The notes: generated by a model from the sequence alone, not told the origin. Shown: positions 31,187 to 40,796, counted from the first letter of the stretch. The stretch: DNA of 64,000 nt from Clostridia bacterium (GCA_017441385.1 JAFRXY010000083.1:1-64000); one strand, 5' to 3'. A program made the numbers and translations.

Positions 31187-34075
31187 CTAAATAAGCGGCT
31201 TCACGCTGTCAAACCTGATTTCCGACGCTCTGATCTTCTGCTCTCCGCCGATCACCGTCTCCGTCGCTCCCGCCAGCCAGCTTTCCAGCAGCGGAATCAG
31301 CCCCTTGATGTCCTCCGGCGTCGCCGAAATGATCTGCTTTCTGACCCTTTCCGCTTCTTCCAGAGTCACTCCGCACATCTCGCGCTGAATCTGCGCAAAG
31401 CCCTTGATATACGTCGGACGCGGACGGTCAAGCGAATTGAGCGCTCCGATCACAAACTGCCGGAAGGTTCTCTCGTCCATCTCCAGCGATTGAATATATT
31501 CCACCGCGTTCCGGTAACAGGCGTAGGTTTCGTCCAGATTCGGGTCGCGATAGGAGACCATCACAGCGGCTCCCGAACGCTCGAATCCGACGCCGCAGCC
31601 ATAAGCCCCTCCGAGTACGCGGATATTCTGCCACAAATAGTCGGTGTCCAGCAGATGCCTGAGCACCATCAGATACCCTCGCTTTTCAAAAGCCTCGGCG
31701 GGCAGCCTGCCGCATAGCGCTGCATACTGCACCTGCGAAGGGGAATACAGCCCGGCGCTATGCTTCTCCGAAAGCGGTATTTCGCAAAGCACAGAGGAAT
31801 TTTTCTCACTCAGCAGTTTTATGAAATCCTCCGTCATGCTCACCGCCTGCGGCAGGAAGCTCTCTTCCCCGACATAGGCATAGGTCCAGCCGTCCCTGTC
31901 AAGCAGGCTTTCCCGGATCGCATCCAATGAAGCGACCAGCTCATCCTTCCGCGCGTCGTATTCACTCAGCAGTCCGCAAAGGAATTTGTAGAACGAATGG
32001 CCCTGCAACCGCTCCTTCCACGCGTAACTCTCCGAATAGGCGCTGAGCCCTATTCCTGCGGCAAAGATGTTGGAAGATTCGAGCAGATCGCGTTCCATGC
32101 CGGTTTTGAGCTGGAGCAGCATGTCGCGGATATGATCGGTGTCGGAAAAATCCGTTTCAAGCAGCATTTCACGGTTGAGTTCAAAAGCCTTTGCCGCGTT
32201 GTGATAGAGGAACTTGGTACGCCAGCTCATGAAGGGAATCACTTCACCCTCCAAAACAGGGTCAATGATACTGAGTACATGACTGATGCCGCCGGTGTAA
32301 CTGTCAATCAAATCAGAAATTTCCTCGTAGCCGTGGCTCTTGGTATCCACCGCCCCGAAAAGCTCGGTGAATATCCGGTAATAGGGCAGCAGGGAGCTGT
32401 CAATCCGACGGATATCAAAACTCCAGTCGAGATAGGCGATGGAATTGGTCTGCCTTTCCTGATAAATCAGCTCTCCCCCCTGAATCGCGATTCTGCGGGA
32501 GGGCTGATAGTCCGGATCGGAGGAAAGATCGCTTCTCTCGAGCAGCGGAATTCTCGCCGCGTCCTCTGGGGTGTCCTCGGAATCGCGGTATTCGTTGAGC
32601 CTGCGGTAATCGCTCACCAGCCCGGCGAAATCCTCCTTCGCCGCGTTTTCCCTGCACTTTTCGGCGATCAGTCTGTCCTCGCGGGCGGTGAATTCCGTGT
32701 CAGGATAAAGCGTCACGAAATTCCGGTGGGGATTGCGGAGGAAATGCCGCTCGATGAATCGTTCAAAGTAGTCCGTCGCGGCCAGCTCCTTGAGCCTGTC
32801 GATCGCGTCGAAGAATTCCAGCAGCTCCAGCGGGTCTTCCTCGTCGTAAAGCAGCTTGGGCAGCATCTGGATGGCATAGGAAATGCCCTTGGTCTTCCAT
32901 GTGTCGGTGTCCTCTTTTTCCCTGAATTCCAGAATGTTGAGGGTTGCGTTGAGACGCTCCTTGTCGATGCCGTTTTGCACCAGCCCTTCAAGGGTTGTTT
33001 CAATCACCCGCGTGAATGCCTCCCTGTCGCTTTCGCGGCAGCCTGCGCTGAACAAGCTGAACATCGGAACCTTGATCATTTCCTCCACCATGGAGTCGAA
33101 ATCCTCGCCGACGCCGGCTTTCTGCATGGCGTTGCGGATATAGGCGCTCTGGGAGGTGCAGAGGATTCTGTCCAGTGCCCGCAGGGTAAGCAGATTCAGC
33201 GGCGTATGCGGAATATGCAGGGCAAAATTGTAGGAGAAGTAGTATCCCTTTTCCAGCTTGGATTTGTCCGCCGGATAGGGGGCGGAAACTTCGCTGTCAA
33301 AGCCGTCCTCCGGGGTTTCTCCGACGCGGATGACCTCCGAGCGGTCATATCTGTCAAGGTAATTATCAGATATATAGCCCAGCGTTTCCTCCTCGTCGAT
33401 ATTTCCGTAGAGGAAGATAAAGCTGTTGGAGGCGTTGTAATGCCGGCGATAGAAGTCGGTCAGCTCTTCAAAGGAAAGGTCGCAGATCGCCAGCGGCAAA
33501 CCGCCCGATTCATAGGCATAAGGCGTTCCCTTGTAGAGCGAAGCGGTAATCGCCTCCTCCAGAAGCGCTTCGGCGGAGCCTTCCACCCCCTTCATCTCGT
33601 TGAAAACCACCCCGTTGAATTCCTTGACCGCGGTTTCGTCCTCATTCAGGGCGAAGTGCCTGCCTTCCTGCAAGAACACTTCCTTCTTGCCCGGAAGCAG
33701 GGGATTGAAAACCGCGTCGAGATATACGTCCATCAGGTTTCTGAAATCCTTCTCGTTGACGCTTGCCACGGGATAGACGGTGAAATCGCTGTAGGTCATG
33801 GCGTTGAGGAAGGAATACATCGAGCCCTTCATGAGCTGCAAGAACGGGTCTTTGAGCGGGTACTTTTCCGAACCGCAGAGTACGGAATGTTCGATGATAT
33901 GGGGAATTCCCTTGTCGTTTTCGGCAGGGGTGGCAAAGGCAATGGAAATCGCCTTGTTGTCGTCGGCGGCGGGCATAACGACAATTCTGGCTCCCGTCTT
34001 GTCGTGAGTATAGATTTTCGCTTCGCATTGCAGGTCACGTATGAAGCGGCTCTGCGAAAGAGTGTAATGATTCAT
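31187..34075 (-). CDS. M16C-family zinc metalloprotease (presequence-protease-like)
   Basis: 962 residues, the usual length of the single-chain M16C family. The inverted zinc motif HxxEH appears as GIPHIIEHSVLCGSEKYP near residue 59, with the downstream Glu in NEMKGVEGS. Four domains in two halves make a closed chamber that degrades peptides of up to a few dozen residues. No signal peptide, so cytoplasmic. Start at an ATG at 34075 after AAAGGAG. Convergent with nothing; its own promoter region lies at about 34085-34180. Confidence 0.92.
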   Translation of the reverse strand: MNHYTLSQSRFIRDLQCEAKIYTHDKTGARIVVMPAADDNKAISIAFATPAENDKGIPHIIEHSVLCGSEKYPLKDPFLQLMKGSMYSFLNAMTYSDFTVYPVASVNEKDFRNLMDVYLDAVFNPLLPGKKEVFLQEGRHFALNEDETAVKEFNGVVFNEMKGVEGSAEALLEEAITASLYKGTPYAYESGGLPLAICDLSFEELTDFYRRHYNASNSFIFLYGNIDEEETLGYISDNYLDRYDRSEVIRVGETPEDGFDSEVSAPYPADKSKLEKGYYFSYNFALHIPHTPLNLLTLRALDRILCTSQSAYIRNAMQKAGVGEDFDSMVEEMIKVPMFSLFSAGCRESDREAFTRVIETTLEGLVQNGIDKERLNATLNILEFREKEDTDTWKTKGISYAIQMLPKLLYDEEDPLELLEFFDAIDRLKELAATDYFERFIERHFLRNPHRNFVTLYPDTEFTAREDRLIAEKCRENAAKEDFAGLVSDYRRLNEYRDSEDTPEDAARIPLLERSDLSSDPDYQPSRRIAIQGGELIYQERQTNSIAYLDWSFDIRRIDSSLLPYYRIFTELFGAVDTKSHGYEEISDLIDSYTGGISHVLSIIDPVLEGEVIPFMSWRTKFLYHNAAKAFELNREMLLETDFSDTDHIRDMLLQLKTGMERDLLESSNIFAAGIGLSAYSESYAWKERLQGHSFYKFLCGLLSEYDARKDELVASLDAIRESLLDRDGWTYAYVGEESFLPQAVSMTEDFIKLLSEKNSSVLCEIPLSEKHSAGLYSPSQVQYAALCGRLPAEAFEKRGYLMVLRHLLDTDYLWQNIRVLGGAYGCGVGFERSGAAVMVSYRDPNLDETYACYRNAVEYIQSLEMDERTFRQFVIGALNSLDRPRPTYIKGFAQIQREMCGVTLEEAERVRKQIISATPEDIKGLIPLLESWLAGATETVIGGEQKIRASEIRFDSVKPLI

Positions 34076-34181
34076 GGGAAACGCATGCTCCTTTGTATTT
34101 TATAATATAGTATCATACTATATATTACCAGTTTTTCTTCCCTAATTCAAAAACAGTCTGTTAATATTTATGAAGTCAAGC

Positions 34182-34225
34182 AAAAAGACTGCCGGAAGGT
34201 TTTTAAAAAACACATTCCGGCAGTC
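34182..34225 (-). terminator. leuB terminator
   Basis: GACTGCCGGAA and TTCCGGCAGTC form an 11-bp stem followed on the minus strand by TTTTT. Confidence 0.85.
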
Positions 34226-34261
34226 GGTATTATTATTTTTTTCTACTTTTCGACGGGAGAA

Positions 34262-35341
34262 TTACATCGCCCTGATCTTATCGCATACCGCGTCGCCCAT
34301 TTCCGTGCAGGAAACCTTTCTGAATCCTTCGACGTAGATATCGGGCGTGCGGACTTCCGTAAGCACCCCGGCGACCGCCTTCTCGATCATATCGGAGGCT
34401 TGGGGCTGACCGAGGGAGTATTTGAGCATCATGGCAACCGACAGAATGGTGGCAAGGGGATTGGCGATATTCTGTCCGGCAATGTCGGGGGCGGAACCGT
34501 GAATCGGCTCATAGAGTCCGGAGCCGGTGGCGCCGAGGGAAGCGGAGGCAAGCATACCGATGGAGCCGGAGATCATGCTGGCTTCGTCTGAAAGAATGTC
34601 GCCGAAGATATTTGAGGTCAGCACCACGTCGAACTGCGAGGGATTCCGCACGAGCTGCATGGCGCAGTTGTCCACATACATATAGCTGAGTTCCACCTCG
34701 GGGTAATCCTTGGCGATTTCGGTAACTGTCTCACGCCACAGACGGCTGCTTTCCAGCACATTCGCCTTATCCACCGAGCAGACCTTCTTCCCGCGCTTCA
34801 TGGCAAGGTCAAAGGCAATGCGGGCGATTCGATCAATTTCCGGCACGGAATACTTCTCGGTGTCGTAGGCCGCCTTCACTCCGTTTTCCTCCAGCCTGCC
34901 GCGCTCGCCGAAGTAAATGCCGCCGGTGAGTTCGCGCACCACCATGATATCCAGCGAACCGCCGATAATGTCGGCTCTCAGCGGCGAAGCATCCCGCAGC
35001 GGTTCAAAGATGCGCGCGGGTCGGAGATTGGCAAAAAGTCCCAGCGCGGCACGGATGCCGAGCAGACCCTTTTCGGGACGGAGATGGCCGGGAAGGGTAT
35101 CCCACTTGGGGCCGCCCACCGCGCCCAGCAGCGTGGAATCGGCAGCCTTGCACTTTGCCACCGTTTCGTCAGGCAGCGGAACGCCGGTCGCGTCGATCGC
35201 GCAGCCTCCCAGCAGCGCTTCGTCGTATTCCACGGTGAAACCGCACTTTTCGGCGGTCAGGTCGAGCACCTTTATGGCTTCACCTACGATTTCGGGGCCG
35301 ATGCCGTCGCCCTTCAGGACGGCGATTCTGTAATTTTTCAT
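34262..35341 (-). CDS. leuB: 3-isopropylmalate dehydrogenase
   Basis: 359 residues from the ATG at 35341, chosen because AGGA stands nine bases upstream; the ATG at 35350 is too close to it. NAD-dependent oxidative decarboxylation of 3-isopropylmalate in leucine synthesis. Visible features: [45 protein letters not shown] (substrate-binding Arg), [16 protein letters not shown] (catalytic Lys), [15 protein letters not shown] (Mg-binding Asp) and [18 protein letters not shown] (NAD loop). leuA, leuC and leuD are not in the window. Confidence 0.96.
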   Translation of the reverse strand: MKNYRIAVLKGDGIGPEIVGEAIKVLDLTAEKCGFTVEYDEALLGGCAIDATGVPLPDETVAKCKAADSTLLGAVGGPKWDTLPGHLRPEKGLLGIRAALGLFANLRPARIFEPLRDASPLRADIIGGSLDIMVVRELTGGIYFGERGRLEENGVKAAYDTEKYSVPEIDRIARIAFDLAMKRGKKVCSVDKANVLESSRLWRETVTEIAKDYPEVELSYMYVDNCAMQLVRNPSQFDVVLTSNIFGDILSDEASMISGSIGMLASASLGATGSGLYEPIHGSAPDIAGQNIANPLATILSVAMMLKYSLGQPQASDMIEKAVAGVLTEVRTPDIYVEGFRKVSCTEMGDAVCDKIRAM

Positions 35342-35403
35342 GAGTATCATTCCTTTGTTTATAATTTGTAATAATATTGATTACAGGTGAACAGGAAAAA
35401 ACA

Positions 35404-36333
35404 TTACTGCTCGATTTCGCTGAGGTCGGCGAGGTTGTAGGGGGTCTGCTGGTAGACGTAGTAATTCAGCCAGTTGCCGAAAAGAAGGTTGGCATGGGCT
35501 CTCCATGAGTGATTCGGCACGGCGCACACGTCGTCGTCCGGGAAGTAATTGCAGGGAATTTCAGGGTTGAGTCCGCGGTTGACGTCGCGGAAGTACTCAT
35601 TGGCAAGGGTCTGTCGGTCATATTCCAGATGACCGAAGGAGAAGAACTGACGGCCGTTCTTGTGACCGACCAGCGCGACGCCGGCGTCCTTGGACGAAGT
35701 GAGGATGATCAGCTCCTCGCGGCTTTCTATGTCATCGCGGGAGACTTCGGTATTGCGGGAATGCGGACCCCAATAGAAGTCGTTGAATCCCCGCACAAGG
35801 GGATGCAGCGGAGCGGTGACGCGGTGGCGGTAAACGCCGGAGAGCTTCTGCGGCAGGGTGGTCTTGTCGATACCGAAATGGTGGTACATTCCCGCCTGCG
35901 CGCCCCAGCAGATATGCATGGTGGAATAAACGCTGCGCTTGCTCCAGTCCATAATCTCACAGAGTTCCTTCCAGTAGTCCACTTCCTCAAAAGGCAGCTT
36001 TTCCACCGGAGCGCCGGTGATAATCATGCCGTCGTAGCGGTTGTCCCGTACGTCGTCAAAGGTCTTGTAGAAGTCCAGCAGGTGACGGGTCGGCGTATTC
36101 TTTGCCTCGTGGGAAGCGGTCTGCAGCAGGTCGACCTCCACTTGCAGAGGAGAATTGCTCAGCAGCCGCAGGAATTGCGTTTCGGTTTCGATTTTGGTGG
36201 GCATGAGATTGAGCAGAATAATTTTCAGAGGACGGATATCCTGCATGGTTGCCCGTTCTTCGGTCATGACGAAAATGTTTTCATTTTCCAGAATTTTCTT
36301 GGCGGGCAGCTCGTTAATTATCTTGATTGGCAC
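35404..36333 (-). CDS. metA: Homoserine O-acetyltransferase (MetA family)
   Basis: 309 residues. It activates homoserine for methionine synthesis. Catalytic Cys142 is in STMHICWGAQAGMYHHFG, and His/Glu are in FSFGHLEYDRQTL. Residue 111 is Glu (ITGAPVEKLPFEEVDYW), the residue reported to select acetyl-CoA in the Bacillus enzyme; Escherichia coli has Gly there and uses succinyl-CoA. I therefore call it an acetyltransferase. No SAM riboswitch-like leader is visible upstream (36334-36420). Confidence 0.93.
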   Translation of the reverse strand: MPIKIINELPAKKILENENIFVMTEERATMQDIRPLKIILLNLMPTKIETETQFLRLLSNSPLQVEVDLLQTASHEAKNTPTRHLLDFYKTFDDVRDNRYDGMIITGAPVEKLPFEEVDYWKELCEIMDWSKRSVYSTMHICWGAQAGMYHHFGIDKTTLPQKLSGVYRHRVTAPLHPLVRGFNDFYWGPHSRNTEVSRDDIESREELIILTSSKDAGVALVGHKNGRQFFSFGHLEYDRQTLANEYFRDVNRGLNPEIPCNYFPDDDVCAVPNHSWRAHANLLFGNWLNYYVYQQTPYNLADLSEIEQ

Positions 36334-36420
36334 TTTTTATCACTTCCAATGTAATATGCAGGACATATTATATATCAAAAGCTTCTGTTTGTAAAGCTGT
36401 TTTTTTCATTCCACAAGAAA

Positions 36421-36467
36421 AGAGCGCCCGCGACGGATGATTGGCCGCAGACGCCCCTCCTTTTTTT
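36421..36467 (-). terminator. Weak hairpin after the esterase gene
   Basis: GAGCGCCCGCGACGG and CCGCAGACGCCCCTC pair imperfectly, with short T/A runs at both sides. Confidence 0.35.
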
Positions 36468-36512
36468 ATGAGTGCTCAAATAAAATGAATTCCGGTCAAA
36501 TGAATTCATGCG

Positions 36513-37442
36513 TTATCCGAGAAAAATGTGCAGGAAATCCTTGAAGACCGGCTCCCAAGCCTTTTCGCTGTGAATTCCTTCGGGCGTGACAACTTCCTTT
36601 ACCTTATCCTTGGGCGCGTTGGCCTTGATGAATGCAAAGGTCGGCTTGCCGCCGTCACGTATCTCCTGCTCGTGAGGTTCGCCTTCTCCGCAGTAGAGAT
36701 AGACAAACGGCATTTTTTTGCCCAGTCTGGGAGCCAGCCATTTCTTCATGTCCTCCTCGGAGTAGAATCCGAAGACGGGCGAAAACGCGCCGACTGCGCG
36801 GAAGATTTCCGGGTGGCTCATTGCGATGTAAAATACTTCCAGTCCTCCCGACGAACTGCCGACAATGGCCGTATTTTCTCTACCTTTTTTGACAGGGAAT
36901 TGCTTTTCTACCGTCGGAATGACGGTTTTCACAACAAATTCGTCGTATTTCTCACCGGATGGTTTGAATGCTTTGAGCCTTTCCTCCATCATTTTCATCA
37001 TGGATTCCATTGTCATTCCTTCGGGAATGGGCGGCATAGGCGGCATTCCTTCCGGCGGCATAGGCGGCATTCCTTCCGGCGGCATGGGCGGCATTCCTTC
37101 CGGCGGCATGGGTGGCAAAGGAATCGTGACCTTACCGATGGAAGCGGGTGTGAGTTCCTCGGTGCGGAGCATCGGGTCGAATGGACTGTGAATGCCGACG
37201 ATGATAGCTTTCCGGCCGCTTGCCTCATTTTCCGCCCGGACAGCTTCACGGGTGAACCAGCAGCCCAGGGGATTGCTCTCCCTGTCGAACACCGCCTGTC
37301 CGTCCGTCATGTAGATAACCGGCAGCTTCTCACCCTTCCTGTGCTCCGGAACAAATACGCGCACAAGCCTTTCGCCTTTGTCCGCAAAGGGCAAATTCAG
37401 GCTGACCAGTTCTTCGGGAATCGTTTTCTTTTTGAATATCAT
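36513..37442 (-). CDS. Esterase D/Fes-like alpha/beta hydrolase with MPPEGMPP insert
   Basis: 309 residues of the putative-esterase family: RLVRVFVPEHRKGEKLPVIY, MTDGQAVFD, nucleophile elbow VGSSSGGLEVFYIAM, FAFIKANAPKDK and catalytic His in TPEGIHSEKAWEP. No signal peptide. Between core strands sits a Pro/Met-rich insert of three perfect MPPEGMPP units, encoded by an exact 24-bp tandem repeat (37039-37110), then PIPEGMTMESMMKMMEERLK. Substrates in the family range from formylglutathione to siderophores and acylated sugars; none is indicated here. Start ATG at 37442 after AAGGAGG. Confidence 0.8.
   Translation of the reverse strand: MIFKKKTIPEELVSLNLPFADKGERLVRVFVPEHRKGEKLPVIYMTDGQAVFDRESNPLGCWFTREAVRAENEASGRKAIIVGIHSPFDPMLRTEELTPASIGKVTIPLPPMPPEGMPPMPPEGMPPMPPEGMPPMPPIPEGMTMESMMKMMEERLKAFKPSGEKYDEFVVKTVIPTVEKQFPVKKGRENTAIVGSSSGGLEVFYIAMSHPEIFRAVGAFSPVFGFYSEEDMKKWLAPRLGKKMPFVYLYCGEGEPHEQEIRDGGKPTFAFIKANAPKDKVKEVVTPEGIHSEKAWEPVFKDFLHIFLG
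37039..37110 (-). repeat. Three perfect 24-bp tandem repeats in the esterase gene
   Basis: Three identical 24-bp copies (one base differs at the end of the first) start at 37039, 37063 and 37087, with a partial unit at 37030-37038. Since 24 is divisible by three, copy-number changes keep the frame. Confidence 0.9.
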
Positions 37443-37758
37443 TGAAATTCCTCCTTGGAATTGTTTTGTAAAGACGAAATATGTCTGAAATCCGGGAGAT
37501 AGAGAGTTTCATAAAACGAGTTTTTTCTCCGGTCGTCGGGAAGGTTAATCATGATTCTGGGCTATTTCTGTGGTTGCCCTTCCCTTTTCGCGAGTCGGGG
37601 CACGTCTTGCTCGGTCGCTTCGCTCCCTCGTGGGGCTTTGCCCTTGACCAGCTGTCGCTAGGCGACAGCGAGGAACCAGTCCCCTGCACCCCACGCTCGC
37701 CTGGAGAAAAACGCTCGCTAATCATGCGCTGCGCGCTGCTTTTTTTCTTTTTTCTTCT
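37443..37758. other. GC-rich intergenic region with nested inverted repeats
   Basis: No gene. From 37555 to 37740 the sequence is GC-rich and structured: CTGTCGC-TA-GGCGACAG at about 37658-37674, GAGGGAGCGAAGCGACCGAG-like purine blocks on the minus strand, and a T-rich tail at 37739-37760. It looks like a repeat-family element or structured RNA, not a decayed gene. Confidence 0.4.
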
Positions 37759-38838
37759 TTATCCGACCAGCGTGCGGTTCAGCCGGGTCAGTCGGGCGGA
37801 TTTTCCCACCTCGATGCTGCCGAGATAACCGTCGATTCCCAGCGCACGCGCGGGATTGATCGTGACCGCCCGCAGCGCGTCGGCAAAGGGAATGCCGAAT
37901 TCCAGCGCCTTCAGAAAGGCGGAACGGATGTCGGTCACCGACCCGGCAAGAGAGCCGTTTTCAAGCCGCGCTTCATTCCGCCTGACCGTGACAGTCTGCG
38001 TTCCGAGCGTGAAGGTTCCTTCTCCCAGACCGGTTGCCGCCATGCCGTCAGACACGATGCAGAGTCTTTCCGCGCCGACAATCCGATGGGTCAGCCGTAT
38101 CACGGCGGGATGAAGATGAATGCCGTCGCAGATCAGCTCGCAGAAGCAGCTGCTTTCCAGCAGCGCCCCCGCGCAGCCCGGTTCCCTTCGTGCGACGTCA
38201 TTCATCGCGTTATACAGATGGGTGGCGTTGGAAACACCCGCTTTCACGGCTTTTACCCCGGTTGCGTAATCGCTGCCTGTATGGGCCGCCGAAACACGGC
38301 ATATTTCGGCGGCCTCCTTAATAAATGCTTCCGCGCCATCCGCTTCCGGCGCGACGCATACGATTCTGATATTCCCCCCGCTGAGCCGGTGAAGCGTCCG
38401 CAGCTTGGCTGCATCGGGCTGCATCATGAATTCCGCAGGCTGCGCGGCGCACTTTTCCGCCGAAAGGAAGGGGCCTTCAAGGTAAATGCCCGCAAGCGCG
38501 GCGCCGCGCATGGGAGTCTGTGAAGCAAGTCTGTAACGCTCCATCAGGCCGCACAATTCATCATACGGCATGGTCATAGCGGCCGGAGCGAACGCTGCCA
38601 CGCCCTTCGATTGAAGATACAGGCTCATCCGGTCAAGGCAGGCAGCGGTATCGGCAGCCGAACTGAAATCCACCCCCGCGCAGCCGTGAATATGCATGTC
38701 GATAAAGCCCGGCACGAGAATATCTCCTTCCATGTCAATCTCGCCCTCAGCGTCGGCGATCGCTCCCGGAGGAAGAATTTCCAGTATTCTCCCCTGCGAA
38801 GTGCGAACGTCGGCATACCTCAAGGTGAAATCAGGCAT
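37759..38838 (-). CDS. nagA: N-acetylglucosamine-6-phosphate deacetylase
   Basis: 359 residues, amidohydrolase superfamily. It removes acetate from GlcNAc-6-P for amino-sugar use or cell-wall recycling. Motifs: VPGFIDMHIHGCAGVDF (metal His pair), AGIYLEGPFLSAEKCAA (Glu ligand), SAAHTGSDYA, NATHLYNAMNDVARREPGC, ICDGIHLHP and catalytic Asp in IVSDGMAATGLGEG. The last residues (VGKSARLTRLNRTLVG) replace the usual D-A-D-L-V-V-L-D end. It is not next to nagB in this window. Downstream T-rich tract at 37739-37758 may end transcription. Confidence 0.9.
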   Translation of the reverse strand: MPDFTLRYADVRTSQGRILEILPPGAIADAEGEIDMEGDILVPGFIDMHIHGCAGVDFSSAADTAACLDRMSLYLQSKGVAAFAPAAMTMPYDELCGLMERYRLASQTPMRGAALAGIYLEGPFLSAEKCAAQPAEFMMQPDAAKLRTLHRLSGGNIRIVCVAPEADGAEAFIKEAAEICRVSAAHTGSDYATGVKAVKAGVSNATHLYNAMNDVARREPGCAGALLESSCFCELICDGIHLHPAVIRLTHRIVGAERLCIVSDGMAATGLGEGTFTLGTQTVTVRRNEARLENGSLAGSVTDIRSAFLKALEFGIPFADALRAVTINPARALGIDGYLGSIEVGKSARLTRLNRTLVG

Positions 38839-39032
38839 TACTGCAAGTCCGTTTTTATAGAGCGATGCGGGTCACCCCTTTCGGAATTTGAATTCACCTT
38901 CATTGTAACATCTATCAAGCAAGAAATCAATGAAAAGAAAGATTTTCTTTCTATTATTTTTCATAATGAGTTAATAATTTTATGATAAATTAAATGTGTA
39001 AATTTATGCATTTTGATACGGAGGAATGGTTC

Positions 39033-40736
39033 TTGGACAGAAACGACCGTAATAATCCCGATAATTCATCCCGATGGCAGGGGCAGCAGACATTTCACAG
39101 GTTCCCGCAGCGCCCTCCCTCTCCGGATTACAGCCGGCAGCAAAGGGAAAACAACTCGTTCGAGCGCCGGAACGAACGCAGAATGACGCAGGAGGAAAGC
39201 TCACGGCCGAATTCACGTTCCTCTCAGGAGCCGCGTTCACGTGAACGGGGGTATGATCTTCCCGACAGACCCCAGCAAAGACGAGATTACCGCAGCACTC
39301 TGGCCGAGCAGAACAAGGTTGTTGCAAGGCAGCCGGAACAACAGGATAACCGCAGGGAATCCGGAAGGTTTGAGCGACAGAGCGGCAGGGAGTTCCGTCG
39401 TGCCGAACAGCAGGATACCCGCAGGGAGTCCGGCAGATTTGAGCGGCAGGGCGCCGACAGACAGGAAGGCCGCAGGGAATCAGGCAGATTTGAGCGGCAG
39501 GAAGCCGACAGGCAGGAAGGCCGCAGGGAATCCGGCAGATTTGAACGGCAGGGGGCCGACAGGCAGGAAGGCCGCAGGGAATCCGGCAGATTTGAGCGGC
39601 AGACTTCCGACAGGCAGGACAGCCGCAGGGAGTCGGGCAGATTTGAACGTACGCCGGGAAACAACGTCGGCAACGCGCGGCGCGACCGCTCAGACAGAAC
39701 GCCAAGAAACACGCATGACGACGAGTATTACAATTCGCCCAGAGCGGCCGATCCCAGACGCAGGGAAATCATTCACGACAGTGCCGAAGGCGCCGGCATA
39801 GACATGAGTTCCTTCGACATTAATTACAAAGGCGACGGAGCCGCCGCCGTCAAACCCGCGGGAATACTGGGCAAACCGCTGATTCTGGGAGGTTTTGCCG
39901 CTGCCGCCGTGCTGATAGCCATCATTGTCTTTGCCGCTACCAATTCCGGCAAAAACAAGCCGGAGCGCAATTTTCCGGGTGCGAACACCAAATATGAATA
40001 CAATATTCCCGACAGCGTCACTGTCGGCGGAACCGAGATCAAGACCGATTCGGATTATATCGAACTTGCGGAAATGAATATCAGCGACATAAGCGATCTT
40101 TCCTATTGCTATCTGGTAAACAGCCTTTTCATCAACAACAACAACATCAGCGACCTCACCCCTATCGGCGATTGCATTTCACTCAAAACGCTCTACGCCG
40201 GCAGCAACAGTATTACCGAGATAATGGCGCTCTCCCACCTTGATCAGCTAGAGGATATTGACGTCAGCGACAATCAGATCGCCGACCTCACTCCCCTGAC
40301 GAATCTGATGAAACTGGAAACGCTCAACGTATCCAAAAATCAGATATCCGATGTTTCTCCGCTGGCCAATGTTTCCTCGCTCAGACAGCTTATTCTTTCT
40401 GACAATACCGCCAGCGACCTGAGACCTCTTGCGGATATGACGGGACTGACGACTCTGGAGATCGCGAACAACGGCATTTCAGACATAACGCCTCTGGGAG
40501 GGCTTGTGAATCTTTCCACACTTAATCTCAGCGGAAACAAAATTTCCAACGTAAAAGCGCTGAAATCGCTTTCTTCGCTTACCATTCTCGACCTCAGCGG
40601 CAACCCGGTCAGCGACGTGTCCGCCCTCGGCAGCATGAAGGGGCTGCTGGAGCTGAATCTGTCCGGCACCAATGTTTCCGCGGAAGATTTGGCAGCGCTG
40701 AAAAAAGCGCTTCCCGACTGCCGGATCAGCAAATGA
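39033..40736 (+). CDS. Single-pass membrane protein with charged repeat region and LRR ectodomain
   Basis: 567 residues from a TTG at 39033, chosen because GGAGG lies exactly eight bases upstream; the ATG at 38994 has no ribosome site. Residues 1-280 are disordered, rich in Arg, Glu, Gln and Ser, with six RESGRFER motifs, four of them in a perfect 17-residue period. One membrane helix follows (LILGGFAAAAVLIAIIVFAA, about 283-302). The outer part has about ten 22-residue leucine-rich repeats of the SDS22/internalin type, e.g. NQISDVSPLANVSSLRQLIL. With no signal peptide and a strongly basic N-terminus, the N-terminus should be cytoplasmic and the LRRs outside. Role unknown. Confidence 0.8.
   Translation: MDRNDRNNPDNSSRWQGQQTFHRFPQRPPSPDYSRQQRENNSFERRNERRMTQEESSRPNSRSSQEPRSRERGYDLPDRPQQRRDYRSTLAEQNKVVARQPEQQDNRRESGRFERQSGREFRRAEQQDTRRESGRFERQGADRQEGRRESGRFERQEADRQEGRRESGRFERQGADRQEGRRESGRFERQTSDRQDSRRESGRFERTPGNNVGNARRDRSDRTPRNTHDDEYYNSPRAADPRRREIIHDSAEGAGIDMSSFDINYKGDGAAAVKPAGILGKPLILGGFAAAAVLIAIIVFAATNSGKNKPERNFPGANTKYEYNIPDSVTVGGTEIKTDSDYIELAEMNISDISDLSYCYLVNSLFINNNNISDLTPIGDCISLKTLYAGSNSITEIMALSHLDQLEDIDVSDNQIADLTPLTNLMKLETLNVSKNQISDVSPLANVSSLRQLILSDNTASDLRPLADMTGLTTLEIANNGISDITPLGGLVNLSTLNLSGNKISNVKALKSLSSLTILDLSGNPVSDVSALGSMKGLLELNLSGTNVSAEDLAALKKALPDCRISK
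39423..39626 (+). repeat. Four 51-bp tandem repeats encoding RESGRFERQxxDRQxxR
   Basis: Four consecutive 51-bp units with few differences, flanked by one diverged unit on each side. Mixed-charge low-complexity coding. Confidence 0.9.
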
Positions 40737-40756
40737 TTTTCCTGTTTCATCAGCAA

Positions 40757-40796
40757 AAAGCCGCGCACCGAAGCAAGAAGTTCCGATGCGCGGCTG
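40757..40796. terminator. Bidirectional terminator between the LRR gene and purA
   Basis: AGCCGCGCA and TGCGCGGCT pair around an 18-base loop, with A and T runs on either side, serving two convergent genes. Confidence 0.75.

Noticed and set aside
31997-34105. Long plus-strand frame (702 codons) opposite the M16C protease
   Set aside because: It is exactly antisense to a gene with a clear HxxEH motif, lacks a ribosome site and shows the composition of a codon-bias shadow.
36334-36480. SAM riboswitch before metA
   Set aside because: No kink-turn, P1-P4 layout or terminator-antiterminator pair is visible; the leader is short and AT-rich.
39004-39712. Cys- and Pro-rich minus-strand frames opposite the 17-residue repeats
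   Set aside because: The regular pattern is the antisense of the 51-bp repeats, not an independent protein.
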